Shown here: positions 18,082 through 25,779 of the stretch, one piece after another
Layout of the letters: every line of letters begins with the position of its first letter
Position numbering within the stretch: the stretch's first letter is position 1
NCBI GenBank assembly: GCA_964386525.1
Contig: CAYLSO010000312.1
Location: 1-25,779, forward strand
From: CAYLSO01 sp964386525
Lineage (GTDB): Bacteria > Eisenbacteria > RBG-16-71-46 > DASYSL01
Reading direction: 5' to 3'
Length of the DNA: 25,779 bases
Position numbers and translations under genes: made by a program
Notes under the pieces: generated by a model
Told to the model about the DNA's origin: nothing
Seen by the model: the letters and a program-made list of their open reading frames with translations, nothing else
Database searches by the model: none

Positions 18082-19167
18082 TCAGAACATCAGCACCTGC
18101 CACTGCAAAAGCCATTGGTTGCGGTCCTCGGCGCCCTCTTTCTCGAGTCTCGCACCGGCCAGCTTGAGGTTGAACCGGTGGCCGTTGCTCCACCAGGCCA
18201 GGCCCGCCTGGAGCTTGTCCTCGTCCGCCGAGCCCGCCGCCTCGAAGTCCCGCCTCGCGTACTGGACGAAGGGCCCCAGACGAACCGCGCGGAAGTAGTA
18301 GCCGCCCTCGACCAGGTAGGCGTCCTGCCTCGGCAGGGTGCCGAAGGTGCTGCCGCCGTCGAAGCGCGTGTAGTCGAACTGCAGCGTGAGCGCGTCGCCG
18401 CCGACCGGCAGGTCGAGGAAGGCGTCTCCGCTCAGGGCGCTGAAGTCCTGCTGCTGGATGAAGCTCCCCCCGACCGCCAGGATCTTCCGCTTGCCCAGCG
18501 TCGTGCCCGTGTAGAAGAGGGCGGTGTCGGCCTCGAACGGGTACCAGACGCCGCGGGCATAGGAGCAGAGGGCCCCCCGGGAGTCGGTGCCGCGGTTGCC
18601 CTGCGAGACCCCGACCCGGTACTCGAAGTGATTGCGCGCGAGGTAGCCGCGCGCCTGCACGCCGTAGTCGCGCCCGACGTAGAGGTTGAGCGGGTCGGAG
18701 TGCAGGAAGGTGTAGGGCCCGTAGTCCACCGGCAGCAGGGCGGCCGCGCCCTGTCCCCCGTTGTGCGAGACCGGCAGCAGCAGCATGCCGCCTTCCAGCT
18801 TGAGCTGACTGCTGAAGGTGTAGGTGAGGACGAAGTCCTGGACGGTCAGGGTGCTCGCCGTCTTGCTGCCGCTCGTCGTGCCCTTACCCAGGTTGGGGCT
18901 GTCGGTCTCGAAGAAGAACGACAGCCGATCGTTGATCTTGCCCCCGGCGATCAGCCGCAGGCGGCGGAAGAACAGGTTCTGCTGGTAGTAGCTCGCATCC
19001 GCGTTCTCCAGCTCCTCGAACTGCAACTGCGAGAGGAAGCCGATGTTCAGCGTGGATTTGCCGTCGGCGGTGGACACCGCCCACTGCGCGTCGGCGACCG
19101 GCGCCACCAGCAGCAGGGCGGCGACCCCGACGAGCAACGCGACCAACCGGCAGGCGTTTCGACCCAT
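18082..19167 (-). CDS. Outer-membrane porin, OprO/OprP-like (phosphate-selective porin type)
   Basis: I start at ATG 19167, 6 nt after GGGAGG, rather than at upstream in-frame starts; 361 residues. The first ~27 residues are a signal peptide (RLVALLVGVAALLLVAPVADA, cut before Gln-Trp). The mature part is made of alternating amphipathic strands (LNIGFLSQLQFEE, FFRRLRLIAGGKI, LSFFFETDSPN, LQFDYTRFDG) and ends in Phe (LQWQVLMF), as outer-membrane beta-barrels do. It follows the symporter gene by 106 nt on the same strand, so it probably provides the outer-membrane route for the same solute. The phosphate-selective label is a family name; anion preference here is unproven. Confidence 0.8.
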   Translation of the reverse strand: MGRNACRLVALLVGVAALLLVAPVADAQWAVSTADGKSTLNIGFLSQLQFEELENADASYYQQNLFFRRLRLIAGGKINDRLSFFFETDSPNLGKGTTSGSKTASTLTVQDFVLTYTFSSQLKLEGGMLLLPVSHNGGQGAAALLPVDYGPYTFLHSDPLNLYVGRDYGVQARGYLARNHFEYRVGVSQGNRGTDSRGALCSYARGVWYPFEADTALFYTGTTLGKRKILAVGGSFIQQQDFSALSGDAFLDLPVGGDALTLQFDYTRFDGGSTFGTLPRQDAYLVEGGYYFRAVRLGPFVQYARRDFEAAGSADEDKLQAGLAWWSNGHRFNLKLAGARLEKEGAEDRNQWLLQWQVLMF

Positions 19168-19273
19168 CTTCATCCTCCCTTGGCTCTGACAGCCCGCGAA
19201 TCGCGGCCGCACCGCGCGTTCACGCTGCCGGCGGCCGGGGTCGTCGGCGACCCGCCCCGCCGCCCGGAACCTT

Positions 19274-20872
19274 CTACTCGGCGCCGATGCCGAGGTAGGT
19301 CCGCAGCTTCTCGTCCTCGAATTTCTCCTCGGCGCTCTTCTCCCTCTTGGCCAGCGACACCAGGATGCCGACGATGAAAGCCGCGGGCATCGAGACGATC
19401 GCGGGGTTCCTGAGCGGGAAGAGGGCCTCCTTGTTCTTCAGGATGTCGACCCAGACCGTCGGACCGACGATGATGAGCACGACGGCGAGCGCGGCACCGG
19501 TCAGGATCGAAGCCACCGCGCCCCCGGTGGTGAAGCCCCGCCAGACGATCGACAGCAACAGCGACGGGAAGTTCGCGCTGCACGCGACCGCGAACGCCAG
19601 GCCCACCATGAAGGCGACGTTCTGGTCCTTGAACACGATGCCGAGCAGCACGGCCAGGAGCCCGAAGACCACGGTGGCGCCGCGCGCCACGCGGACCTGC
19701 TGCTTCTCGGTCGCCTGCCCACGCTTGATGACGCTGACGTAGATGTCGTGCGAGAGGGTCGACGCGCCGGCGAGCGTCAGCCCGGCGACGACGGCGAGGA
19801 TCGTCGCGAAGGCGACCGCCGCGATGAAGCCGAGGAACGCCGTGCCGCCGAGGTGCTCGGCCAGCAACGGAGCCGCCATGTTGCCGCCCTTGTCGAACGA
19901 GAGGATGAGCTCGCGACCCAGGCCCCCCTCCGTGAGTCCCGGCAGAAGCGCCGCGGCGGCAAAGCCGACGATCGGGATGATGATGTAGAAGTAGCCGATG
20001 AAGCCGGTCGCGTACAGCACCGATTTGCGGGCCGTCTTGGCGTCCGGGACGGTGTAGAACCGCATGAGGATGTGGGGCAGGCCGAGCACGCCGAACATCA
20101 AGGCCAGGCCGAGCGAGATGGCATCGAGCGGCTTCGAGATCAGGCCGCCCGGCTCGAGCGCCGCCTGCCCGTACTTCGCCGCCACCGCCACGTACAGGCT
20201 GCCGGGGTCGAAGCCGAACTTGGATAGGGCGAGCAGCAAGAGGACCGTCACGCCCGCGAGCAACAAGACGGCCTTGACGATCTGCACCCACGTCGTCGCG
20301 ATCATCCCGCCAAACAGCACGTAGACGAGCATGACGACACCGACGGCGGTGACCGCCCCGACGAAGGGCACACCGAACATGAGCTGGATCAGGTTGCCCG
20401 CGCCGACCATCTGGGCCGTCGTATAGACCAGCACGGTCAGGACGCCGCCGACGGCCGCGGCGATCCGAACGGGGGCCTGGCGCAGCCGGAAGGCGACGAC
20501 GTCCGCGAACGTGTACTTCCCGAGGTTCCGCAGCGGCTCCGCCACGAGGAACAACAGGGCCGGCCAGCCGACGAGCCATCCGGTGGCGTAGATCATCCCG
20601 TCGTAGCCCTTGGTGGCGACGAGGCCGGCAATGCCCAGGAATGACGCCGCGCTCATGTAATCGCCGGCGAGCGCCAGGCCGTTCTGCAGCCCGGTGACAC
20701 TCCGACCTGCGGCGTAGTACTCGCGGGCCGATTTGGTGCGCCGGGCGGCCCACCAGGTGATCGCCAGCGTGAGCACGACGATCAGGAAGAAAAAGATCAT
20801 CGCCGATGCGGTCGGTTTGCCGAGCGCGGTCTGGACCACCTCCGGCGCGGGCATGACAGCGAGGGTCAGCAT
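19274..20872 (-). CDS. actP: Cation:acetate-type symporter, SSS family, ActP-like
   Basis: I start at ATG 20872, 7 nt after GGGAGG, giving 532 residues; an upstream in-frame start would add 28 residues of unhydrophobic sequence lying over the preceding gene. About thirteen hydrophobic segments are present. Family signatures include REYYAAGRSVTGLQNGLALAG, GDYMSAASFLGI, YTFADVVAFRLR, the long STLSHDIYVSVIKRG loop and ACSANFPSLLLSIVWRG, all typical of ActP. The C-terminus is cytoplasmic and charged (KREKSAEEKFEDEK). It uses a Na+ or H+ gradient to import acetate or related short monocarboxylates. A DUF485/YjcH gene lies 23 nt upstream, the classic partner. The large Cache-containing signalling gene upstream on the same strand suggests ligand-dependent control. 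Acetate as substrate is inferred from family and context. Confidence 0.93.
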   Translation of the reverse strand: MLTLAVMPAPEVVQTALGKPTASAMIFFFLIVVLTLAITWWAARRTKSAREYYAAGRSVTGLQNGLALAGDYMSAASFLGIAGLVATKGYDGMIYATGWLVGWPALLFLVAEPLRNLGKYTFADVVAFRLRQAPVRIAAAVGGVLTVLVYTTAQMVGAGNLIQLMFGVPFVGAVTAVGVVMLVYVLFGGMIATTWVQIVKAVLLLAGVTVLLLLALSKFGFDPGSLYVAVAAKYGQAALEPGGLISKPLDAISLGLALMFGVLGLPHILMRFYTVPDAKTARKSVLYATGFIGYFYIIIPIVGFAAAALLPGLTEGGLGRELILSFDKGGNMAAPLLAEHLGGTAFLGFIAAVAFATILAVVAGLTLAGASTLSHDIYVSVIKRGQATEKQQVRVARGATVVFGLLAVLLGIVFKDQNVAFMVGLAFAVACSANFPSLLLSIVWRGFTTGGAVASILTGAALAVVLIIVGPTVWVDILKNKEALFPLRNPAIVSMPAAFIVGILVSLAKREKSAEEKFEDEKLRTYLGIGAE

Positions 20873-20895
20873 GTTTGTGCCTCCCGGGGCGCCGG

Positions 20896-21198
20896 TCAGT
20901 GCTTGACGTTGCTGCGGAGCTTGCCAGCCTCCGCGTCGTGGCTGCGGTTGGCCCACGCGACGTAGATGAAGGTCAGAATCCAGGCGATGATGATCACGCC
21001 GACGCCGATCGGTATGCCGAGCGTCGTGGCCTTACCGACCTTCTGACCCATCCATGGCTTGTCGTAGGCGATGAGGAGGATGAACCCGTAGTAGAGGACG
21101 AACAGGCAGAGCGTCAGGATGGTCGAAACCACCCACTTGTTCCGGACCAGCCGCTTGAACTCAGGCGAATCGAGCATCTCGCGTGCCGTCTTCTGCAT
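20896..21198 (-). CDS. yjcH: DUF485 membrane protein, YjcH-like
   Basis: This 100-residue protein, preceded by GAGGAGAG, has a short cytoplasmic head with SPEFKRLVRNKW, two transmembrane helices (about 23-43 and 64-85) and a charged tail (ANRSHDAEAGKL). Size, helices and the LVRxKxxFxxxL-type entry match DUF485, which is nearly always found just before actP, as in E. coli yjcH-actP. Its role is not settled, but it is assumed to assist the symporter. It is the first gene of the operon; the 406 nt before it (21199-21604) hold no gene. Confidence 0.92.
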   Translation of the reverse strand: MQKTAREMLDSPEFKRLVRNKWVVSTILTLCLFVLYYGFILLIAYDKPWMGQKVGKATTLGIPIGVGVIIIAWILTFIYVAWANRSHDAEAGKLRSNVKH

Positions 21199-21445
21199 TC
21201 GACTCTCCTCTTCTCCGCGCGGGCGTCTCCCACGCCGTCGTCACGCCGATCCCTCGACCAGCGCGTTGCGAGCCACCCCCGATTGATCCCGGCTGTGGTG
21301 TTCGCCTCGCCCCGGTGCGCAGGGTGCGTGGCAACTGGGAAGCCTGAGGTCAGCTCGGCCCTCGGGCGATTGCGTTCGGCGGGGAGCCGGGTGCAGCGTC
21401 AGGTGGCGCCCGCCGGGGGGCAGACTCGCAGCCCGAACGACACCA

Positions 21446-21451
21446 TGTCAA
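21446..21451 (-). promoter_or_regulatory. Possible -35 element upstream of the yjcH-actP-porin operon
   Basis: On the minus strand the bases are TTGACA, a perfect -35 consensus, 248 nt before yjcH. The position 17 nt on reads CGAGTC, so no acceptable -10 follows. The adjoining TGG..GGGCTGC also satisfies the minimal GG-N10-GC rule of sigma-54 promoters, but that rule is easily met in GC-rich DNA. No other structure was seen in 21199-21604. Confidence 0.2.
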
Positions 21452-21604
21452 CTGTTTGCATCCCGGTGATGTACCGGTCGTTGGTTCAGGCAAGGGGAAG
21501 GGGGTGCCCCAGCGGCCGGACCAGCACGGCCGGGGATGTCCGGCGCCTGGACGTCACCGACCGGCGCGCCGACCACTACGCCCGGCGCCGCAAGGGTGAA
21601 TCCG

Positions 21605-24600
21605 TCAGGCTCCCTGCGCCCATTCGCCGCCGAGGAAGTCGAAGGAGATCTTTTTCTGGAAGGCAGCGATCTGGGAGAAGATCTGCTTGAGCAGCGTTTC
21701 CTCGATCGGGGTAAGGGCCTTGATGCTGATGTGGTTCGTCGGGACCTGTCCGGACCGGATGCTGTCCATCTGATGGGCGAGCCGCAGCGACATCAGGAAC
21801 TGGTAGGCCTGGGAGATCTCTTCGCTCGTGACGCGCGTCAGGACGCCCATGTCCTGCAGGCGTCCCAGGCGGTCGAAGGTGTTGGTCTCCACCGCCCCGC
21901 CGCGGAGGGCGTACAGGCGTGCGAAACTCACGATCGGCGCCGTGGCCTCCTTGATGTTGAACGTCCTCTGGCTGCCGTGGACATCGGTCTCAGCGACGAT
22001 CTTCCCGAAGAAGCCGAGCAGAGACCGGTGGTGGAGCGCGTTCTGGGCGAGGTGCGCGAAGAACGCGGGAGTGTGGACGATCTCCGAGAGGGTGTGTTGG
22101 CGGAGAGCGGCAGCCAGCCCGGCATCGCCGTGGATGCACCGGAAATCGAAACAGGTGTTGAAGTCGAGGAGGTCCTTGGGCTCCGCGACGTTGATCCAGC
22201 CCGAGAAGTACTCCTTCCACGCCGCGAGTGGGGCACACCATCGGGGGTTCTTCGCCATCATTCCCCCCTTGCACAGCGGGTAGCCGGTCCTGTCCAGCCA
22301 GTCGCAGACCCGCTCGCCGACGGCCGTGAAGTAGGCGTGCGCGGCGGCCGGATCGGTTCCTGCCGGCGGATCGAAGATGATGGCATTGTCCTGATCCGTG
22401 ACGAGCGTCTGCTCCTCCCGGCCTCCGCTCCCCAGGACGATGAACGCAAACGGAGCCGGCGCAGGCCCCAGCTCCTCCTCCGCGAGAAGCAGGAGCCTCT
22501 GCGCGATGGCGTCCGAGACCGCCGTGATCGCGCGACAGGTGCTGCGCGGCCGGGCGCCGCCGTCGGCCAGCCCCTGGGCGAGGAGGGGCAGCCTGGCCCG
22601 ATGCTGCGCGAGATCCTCCACTCTCCCGGCTCCCCGGATGGCCCGGGAGAGGAGTGCCAGGGGGTAGCGTTCCGGCTCCAGCAGCTCCTTGTTCCGGACC
22701 ACGCCGATGACAGCGCCGGCCTCGTCCCTGACCGCCAAATGCCGGACGTTCTTCTCGCGCATGAGGAGAATGGCCTCGTAACCCAGCGCGGTCGGGGAGA
22801 CCGCCACGAGGGGCGCTGTCATGACCTCGAACACCGGCCGACCGACGGCGAGGCCCCGGCCTACCACCCGGTCGCAGAAGTCCGAGTCGGAGAGAAGCCC
22901 GATTCCCTCTCCCCCCGGACCGGTCACCAGCAGGGCGCTGGCGTGGTTCTGGGCCATGATCGCCGCGGCCCGGGCAAGGTCGGTCCTGTAGTCGCAGGCG
23001 GGGAGGGCGCGCATGAACCGCCGGACCGGCTCGTTGAGGGACAGGAGCGGCGTCTGCAGGTCGGCGATCAGGGCGTCCCGCTCGGAGAGCTCCCTCCGCC
23101 CGGCGCCCATCTCCTCCGCCACGGCGTCGCAGTAACCCTCATCGCCGCGTTCGCCCCGGATCAGGACCGCCGACAACGACGCCGCCACCGTGCCGGCGGG
23201 CCCCCGCAGGTGCGTGACGCGGGTCACGACCTTGCTGTTTCCCGTCAGTTCCCGTCGGAACGCCTCGAACTCCTCGGGGTCCGCGAACAGGTCGGCGAGG
23301 CCCGGGCGCGGCCCGCCGGCGCCGGGCGGCAGGCCGAACAACGTGTCGGCAGCCGGGTTGGCCTCCAAGACTCGCATCCGGCGATCGAGGGACGTCCGGA
23401 ACACGGCCGCCCGAAGGTTCCCCGCGAGGCTCTGGAACGCCGAGCGGCTCCGGTCGAGCACGGCGAGCAGCCCCTTGTGCGTGCTGAGATCCCTGGCGAT
23501 GAGGATGAACCCCGGCTTCTCGGCCAGGGTCATCTGTTCGACCGTCAGCAGCGCGTCGATGGTCGTACCGTCCTTCTTCCGCAGCCTGGTTTCCGTCGGC
23601 TCCGGAGCCTTGCCCTCCGCGGTCGCCGCTGCGAGCCACTGCGATGCCCTCGGCAGGCCTCCCCCCTCGGCGACGATGTCGTCGAGCTCCAGCAGCGGCC
23701 ACTCGCTGTCGGAGTAGCCCAGAAGGGCGAGAAGGGTCTGGTTGGCATAGGTGGGTCTGCCGTCCAGCACCATCATCATGCCTTCCTTCGAAGCCTCCAC
23801 CAGCGCGCGGTACCGGTCGTGGGACTCGCGCAGGGCGTCCTCCGCCAGCCCCCTGCGCCGCTCGATGCGGAAGCTCTGCTGCGCCACGAACACGAGCAGA
23901 AGCGCGATGACCACAGCGATGACGACGGAGATGCGGACGATCCGGTTCGTCAAGGCGGAGATCTCGGCGTGCACGTCCTCGACGTAGATCCCCGTGCCGA
24001 TCACCCACCCCCAGGGCGCGAAGCCCCTCACGTAGGACTGCTTCGGCACGAGCCGGGCGGGATCGTCCTTCCACTGCCAGACGTACTCGACGTAGCCCTC
24101 GTTCCTCTCCCGTACGACGCGGAGGAACTCCATGAAGACCCGGTTGCCCTTCGGATCGCTGAAGTCGGACACATCCTTGCCGTTCAGGTCGGTGCGGTAG
24201 GGGTGCATCACCATGCGCGGACGCATGTCCGTGATCCAGAAGTAGTCCTTGCCTTCCTTCCCGTACCGCAGGAAACGCACGCGCTGGACGGCGGCTTCCT
24301 CTGCCTGCTCGCGCGTCAGACGGCCCGCCTTCTCTTCTTCGTGGTATTCGGCAAGGATGCTCCACGCGGAGTTCGTCAGCTCCCGAATCATCTCCCGCTT
24401 GCGCGACAGGAGGGCATCTTTGAACGCGGGAACGATGAAGGCGAAGACCGCGACGATCAGCAGCCCGATGGCGAGCAGGGTCGGCAGCAGGATGCGCAGG
24501 ATGAAGCTCGTCCGGGCGAGCCGGGTCGGCTTGCGATACAGGGACGCCGCCGCAGGGACGGCCGCGGATGCGCGCGGCCCCGACGCCGAGAATAGGCTGT

Positions 24601-25267
24601 CCCGGAACCGCTCCCAGAGATCCCGCGGCATGTCCACGCCCGGGAGGGACAGACGCGGGATGTCGGGGCCGTGCAGATCGGTGCCGCAGCAGACGAGGAG
24701 CCCGCAGTCCCGCGCGAGAACGAGGAGAGCCTTCGTCTCGTCGGCACCGTACGGGGCGTAGATGGCCTCGATGCCGTCCAGCCCTGCCGCCTTGAGTTCA
24801 AGCAGGATGACCCTCAGCTTTTCCGGGTCGCGCTCGAGTTGAAGTGGATGGGCGAGGAACACCCTTCCCCCCGCGCGGTGCACGATCTGGCACACCTCTT
24901 CGGCAGGCAACGGCCGGGGAGGAGGGGCGGGCATCCTCGCGGCGGGCACCAGCGAGGCCCGCCCTCCCTGCGCGACGGCAGCCAGTATCGCGCGCAAATC
25001 GGGTGACTCGGGGTCGAAGCCGTACGCCAGCAGGTGGGCCTCACCGAACCTGGTGGTTGCGAAGATCTCGACCCCGGAGGCAACGCCGATCCCTGCATGG
25101 GCGGCGGCCTCCCGGAAGCGCGCCAGACCGGCGACGGTGTCGTGATCCGTCAGCGCCGCGAACCGGACGCCATCCCTCGCCAGGAGCTGCACCACCTGCT
25201 CTGGCGGGAGCTGTCCGTCGCTTAGATCCGAATGGCAGTGCAGGTTGACCCGCACGGAGCTCGTCAT
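21605..25267 (-). CDS. Multidomain signalling protein: PHP - TM - Cache - TM - PAS - PAS - CBS pair - DUF294 nucleotidyltransferase
   Basis: I start at ATG 25267, 10 nt after AGGAG, because the PHP fold begins at once; 1220 residues. Domains: PHP phosphoesterase 5-~205 with metal-ligand candidates HCH (10, 12), Asp17, DHD (41-43), Glu67, His140 and DLH (197-199); TM ~256-280; single Cache ~283-432 (KDYFWITDMRPRMVMHP, FAPWGWVIGTGIYV); TM ~443-462; PAS ~483-597; second PAS-like ~605-705; two CBS motifs ~740-865; DUF294 nucleotidyltransferase ~900-1040 with LGSGGREEQ (945-953) and DQD (958-960); DUF294 C-terminal domain ~1060-1215. The PHP and DUF294 parts face the cytoplasm, the Cache the outside. 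DUF294/CBS proteins often neighbour actP loci, and Cache domains bind small carboxylates, so acetate-type sensing coupled to nucleotidyl transfer and phosphoester hydrolysis is plausible. Targets are unknown. Confidence 0.88.
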   Translation of the reverse strand: MTSSVRVNLHCHSDLSDGQLPPEQVVQLLARDGVRFAALTDHDTVAGLARFREAAAHAGIGVASGVEIFATTRFGEAHLLAYGFDPESPDLRAILAAVAQGGRASLVPAARMPAPPPRPLPAEEVCQIVHRAGGRVFLAHPLQLERDPEKLRVILLELKAAGLDGIEAIYAPYGADETKALLVLARDCGLLVCCGTDLHGPDIPRLSLPGVDMPRDLWERFRDSLFSASGPRASAAVPAAASLYRKPTRLARTSFILRILLPTLLAIGLLIVAVFAFIVPAFKDALLSRKREMIRELTNSAWSILAEYHEEEKAGRLTREQAEEAAVQRVRFLRYGKEGKDYFWITDMRPRMVMHPYRTDLNGKDVSDFSDPKGNRVFMEFLRVVRERNEGYVEYVWQWKDDPARLVPKQSYVRGFAPWGWVIGTGIYVEDVHAEISALTNRIVRISVVIAVVIALLLVFVAQQSFRIERRRGLAEDALRESHDRYRALVEASKEGMMMVLDGRPTYANQTLLALLGYSDSEWPLLELDDIVAEGGGLPRASQWLAAATAEGKAPEPTETRLRKKDGTTIDALLTVEQMTLAEKPGFILIARDLSTHKGLLAVLDRSRSAFQSLAGNLRAAVFRTSLDRRMRVLEANPAADTLFGLPPGAGGPRPGLADLFADPEEFEAFRRELTGNSKVVTRVTHLRGPAGTVAASLSAVLIRGERGDEGYCDAVAEEMGAGRRELSERDALIADLQTPLLSLNEPVRRFMRALPACDYRTDLARAAAIMAQNHASALLVTGPGGEGIGLLSDSDFCDRVVGRGLAVGRPVFEVMTAPLVAVSPTALGYEAILLMREKNVRHLAVRDEAGAVIGVVRNKELLEPERYPLALLSRAIRGAGRVEDLAQHRARLPLLAQGLADGGARPRSTCRAITAVSDAIAQRLLLLAEEELGPAPAPFAFIVLGSGGREEQTLVTDQDNAIIFDPPAGTDPAAAHAYFTAVGERVCDWLDRTGYPLCKGGMMAKNPRWCAPLAAWKEYFSGWINVAEPKDLLDFNTCFDFRCIHGDAGLAAALRQHTLSEIVHTPAFFAHLAQNALHHRSLLGFFGKIVAETDVHGSQRTFNIKEATAPIVSFARLYALRGGAVETNTFDRLGRLQDMGVLTRVTSEEISQAYQFLMSLRLAHQMDSIRSGQVPTNHISIKALTPIEETLLKQIFSQIAAFQKKISFDFLGGEWAQGA

Positions 25268-25475
25268 GGGATGCGCGCTCCTGTCTGTCTCAGCGCCTCG
25301 ATGGGCCTGTCCAGGCGGACGCCGCTGTTGCGCACGACCTCCCGAGCGCACCGCGCGCCCCGTGCCGCATTGGCGGCCGCGGCGCCTTCACGCCTGACCG
25401 CGCGGCCGGACAAACATCATGCCATCGGCGATCGCGGAGCGCGGGCCGGCTCGCGCCCGGCCAGGAGGTTCCCGC

Positions 25476-25779
25476 ATGCGGTTTCTCTCGCTTGCGGGCG
25501 TGCTGCTGCTGGCCCTGGAGAGTATAGGGGCTTCCGACTTCGGGGGGGCTGAAAACGGTGGGGCAGACAGGCTGAGCCCCGGATACCGACGGGTTGCGGA
25601 CCACCTCGGCCGGGCTCGCGGGGTCAAGAGCGAAGGGCCGGCTGCTTTGACCCCCGTTTCCGGAGACACCCGGTGTCTCGCTCAATTGAGGGTCAAAGCA
25701 GCCGAGGCAGAGCATCAAGGATCGGAGTCTCCGGGGATCTCGGCGCGGTTCACTTCGCTTGATCCGGACAGGAGAGGAC
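25476..25779 (+). CDS. Start of a possible secreted protein (3' end outside window, possibly interrupted)
   Basis: ATG 25476 lies 7 nt after AGGAGG (25463-25468) and opens a clear signal-peptide-like stretch, MRFLSLAGVLLLALE. The frame stays open to the end of the window (101 codons), but after ~15 codons the G/C bias at third positions is lost and the product becomes featureless. It also crosses a nested inverted repeat at 25639-25704. Either a secreted protein begins here and an inserted element breaks it near 25520, or only the leader is real. It is divergent from the PHP-DUF294 gene, with about 208 nt between starts. Confidence 0.4.
   Translation, partial: MRFLSLAGVLLLALESIGASDFGGAENGGADRLSPGYRRVADHLGRARGVKSEGPAALTPVSGDTRCLAQLRVKAAEAEHQGSESPGISARFTSLDPDRRG
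25639..25704. repeat. Nested inverted-repeat element (REP/MITE-like)
   Basis: CGGCTGCTTTGACCC at 25639-25653 is the exact inverse complement of 25690-25704 (15 bp). The 36 nt between the arms contain a 7-bp hairpin GAGACAC-CCG-GTGTCTC (25663-25679) and the 10-bp palindrome CTCAATTGAG (25681-25690). Folded as RNA or single-stranded DNA it could form a branched structure. The surrounding bases are less GC-rich at codon third positions than the rest of the window, consistent with an inserted palindromic element. Confidence 0.6.

Noticed and set aside
21430..21451. Sigma-54 promoter upstream of yjcH
   Set aside because: Only the minimal GG-N10-GC spacing is met, which arises often by chance at this GC content; no TTGCA-like -12 region and no enhancer-binding regulator gene is nearby.
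21536..24595. 1019-codon open frame on the plus strand
   Set aside because: It is antisense to the PHP-DUF294 gene, whose conserved domains span the same bases. The plus-strand product is low-complexity Arg/Gly/Glu/Asp-rich sequence with no motif; such frames are common in GC-rich DNA.
25290..25718. 142-codon minus-strand frame at the right edge
   Set aside because: It runs through the nested inverted repeat and the divergent start region, has no domain, and its codon third positions show no coding bias.

Overview
The window is a high-GC, densely coded bacterial chromosome segment from an organism with two membranes: it has an outer-membrane beta-barrel gene and lacks any Gram-positive signature. 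A FlgD-like, T9SS-type C-terminal sorting domain, TPR-rich secreted proteins and a duplicated-fusion 2-oxoacid:ferredoxin oxidoreductase point to an uncultured FCB/'Eisenbacteria'-like or deltaproteobacterial-like lineage. This placement is an inference; no rRNA or tRNA gene is present to confirm it.

Layout. (1) 2-2528: the 3' end of a secreted cupredoxin-like protein, followed 10 nt later by a membrane histidine kinase, then a clear intrinsic terminator (2610-2639). (2) 2771-5609: a two-gene 2-oxoacid:ferredoxin oxidoreductase in which all four classical subunits are fused pairwise (delta-alpha and beta-gamma), closed by a 30-bp perfect palindrome. (3) 5774-8572: a large secreted TPR protein with an embedded HExxH metallopeptidase-like domain. 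(4) 8730-11471 (minus): a carbamoyltransferase / SxtJ / small ORF / SxtK-like (DUF5989) cassette with the gene order seen in sxtI-J-K of saxitoxin clusters. A divergent SGNH-hydrolase gene (12191-13327) lies across an intergenic region carrying an IS3 transposase relic. (5) 13398-14126: a second IS3 relic, reduced to a 53-codon internal-deletion product, abutting a 5'-truncated gene for a secreted FlgD-domain protein. (6) 14383-16904: an ABC-2 type exporter (ATPase plus double-size permease). (7) 17219-18049: a membrane fatty-acid-hydroxylase-superfamily protein. (8) 18082-21198 (minus): an acetate-type uptake locus, DUF485/YjcH - ActP-like SSS symporter - porin. (9) 21605-25267 (minus): a 1220-residue multidomain signalling protein, PHP - TM - Cache - TM - PAS - PAS - CBS pair - DUF294 nucleotidyltransferase, immediately upstream of the acetate-type locus. 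(10) 25476-end: the start of a possible secreted protein, crossed by a nested inverted-repeat element (25639-25704).

How the genes may work together. The symporter locus would bring in short carboxylates such as acetate, and the PHP-Cache-DUF294 protein is positioned to sense such a ligand and relay it through nucleotidyl transfer or phosphoesterase chemistry. The ferredoxin-linked oxidoreductase interconverts 2-oxoacids and acyl-CoAs and is the main core-metabolism element. The carbamoyltransferase/SxtJ/SxtK/SGNH group looks like a tailoring module for an envelope glycan or secreted metabolite rather than a toxin pathway, since none of the other saxitoxin genes are here. The most unusual items are the PHP-to-DUF294 fusion, the sxtIJK-like cassette with its unexplained extra small ORF, and the palindromic element at the right edge.
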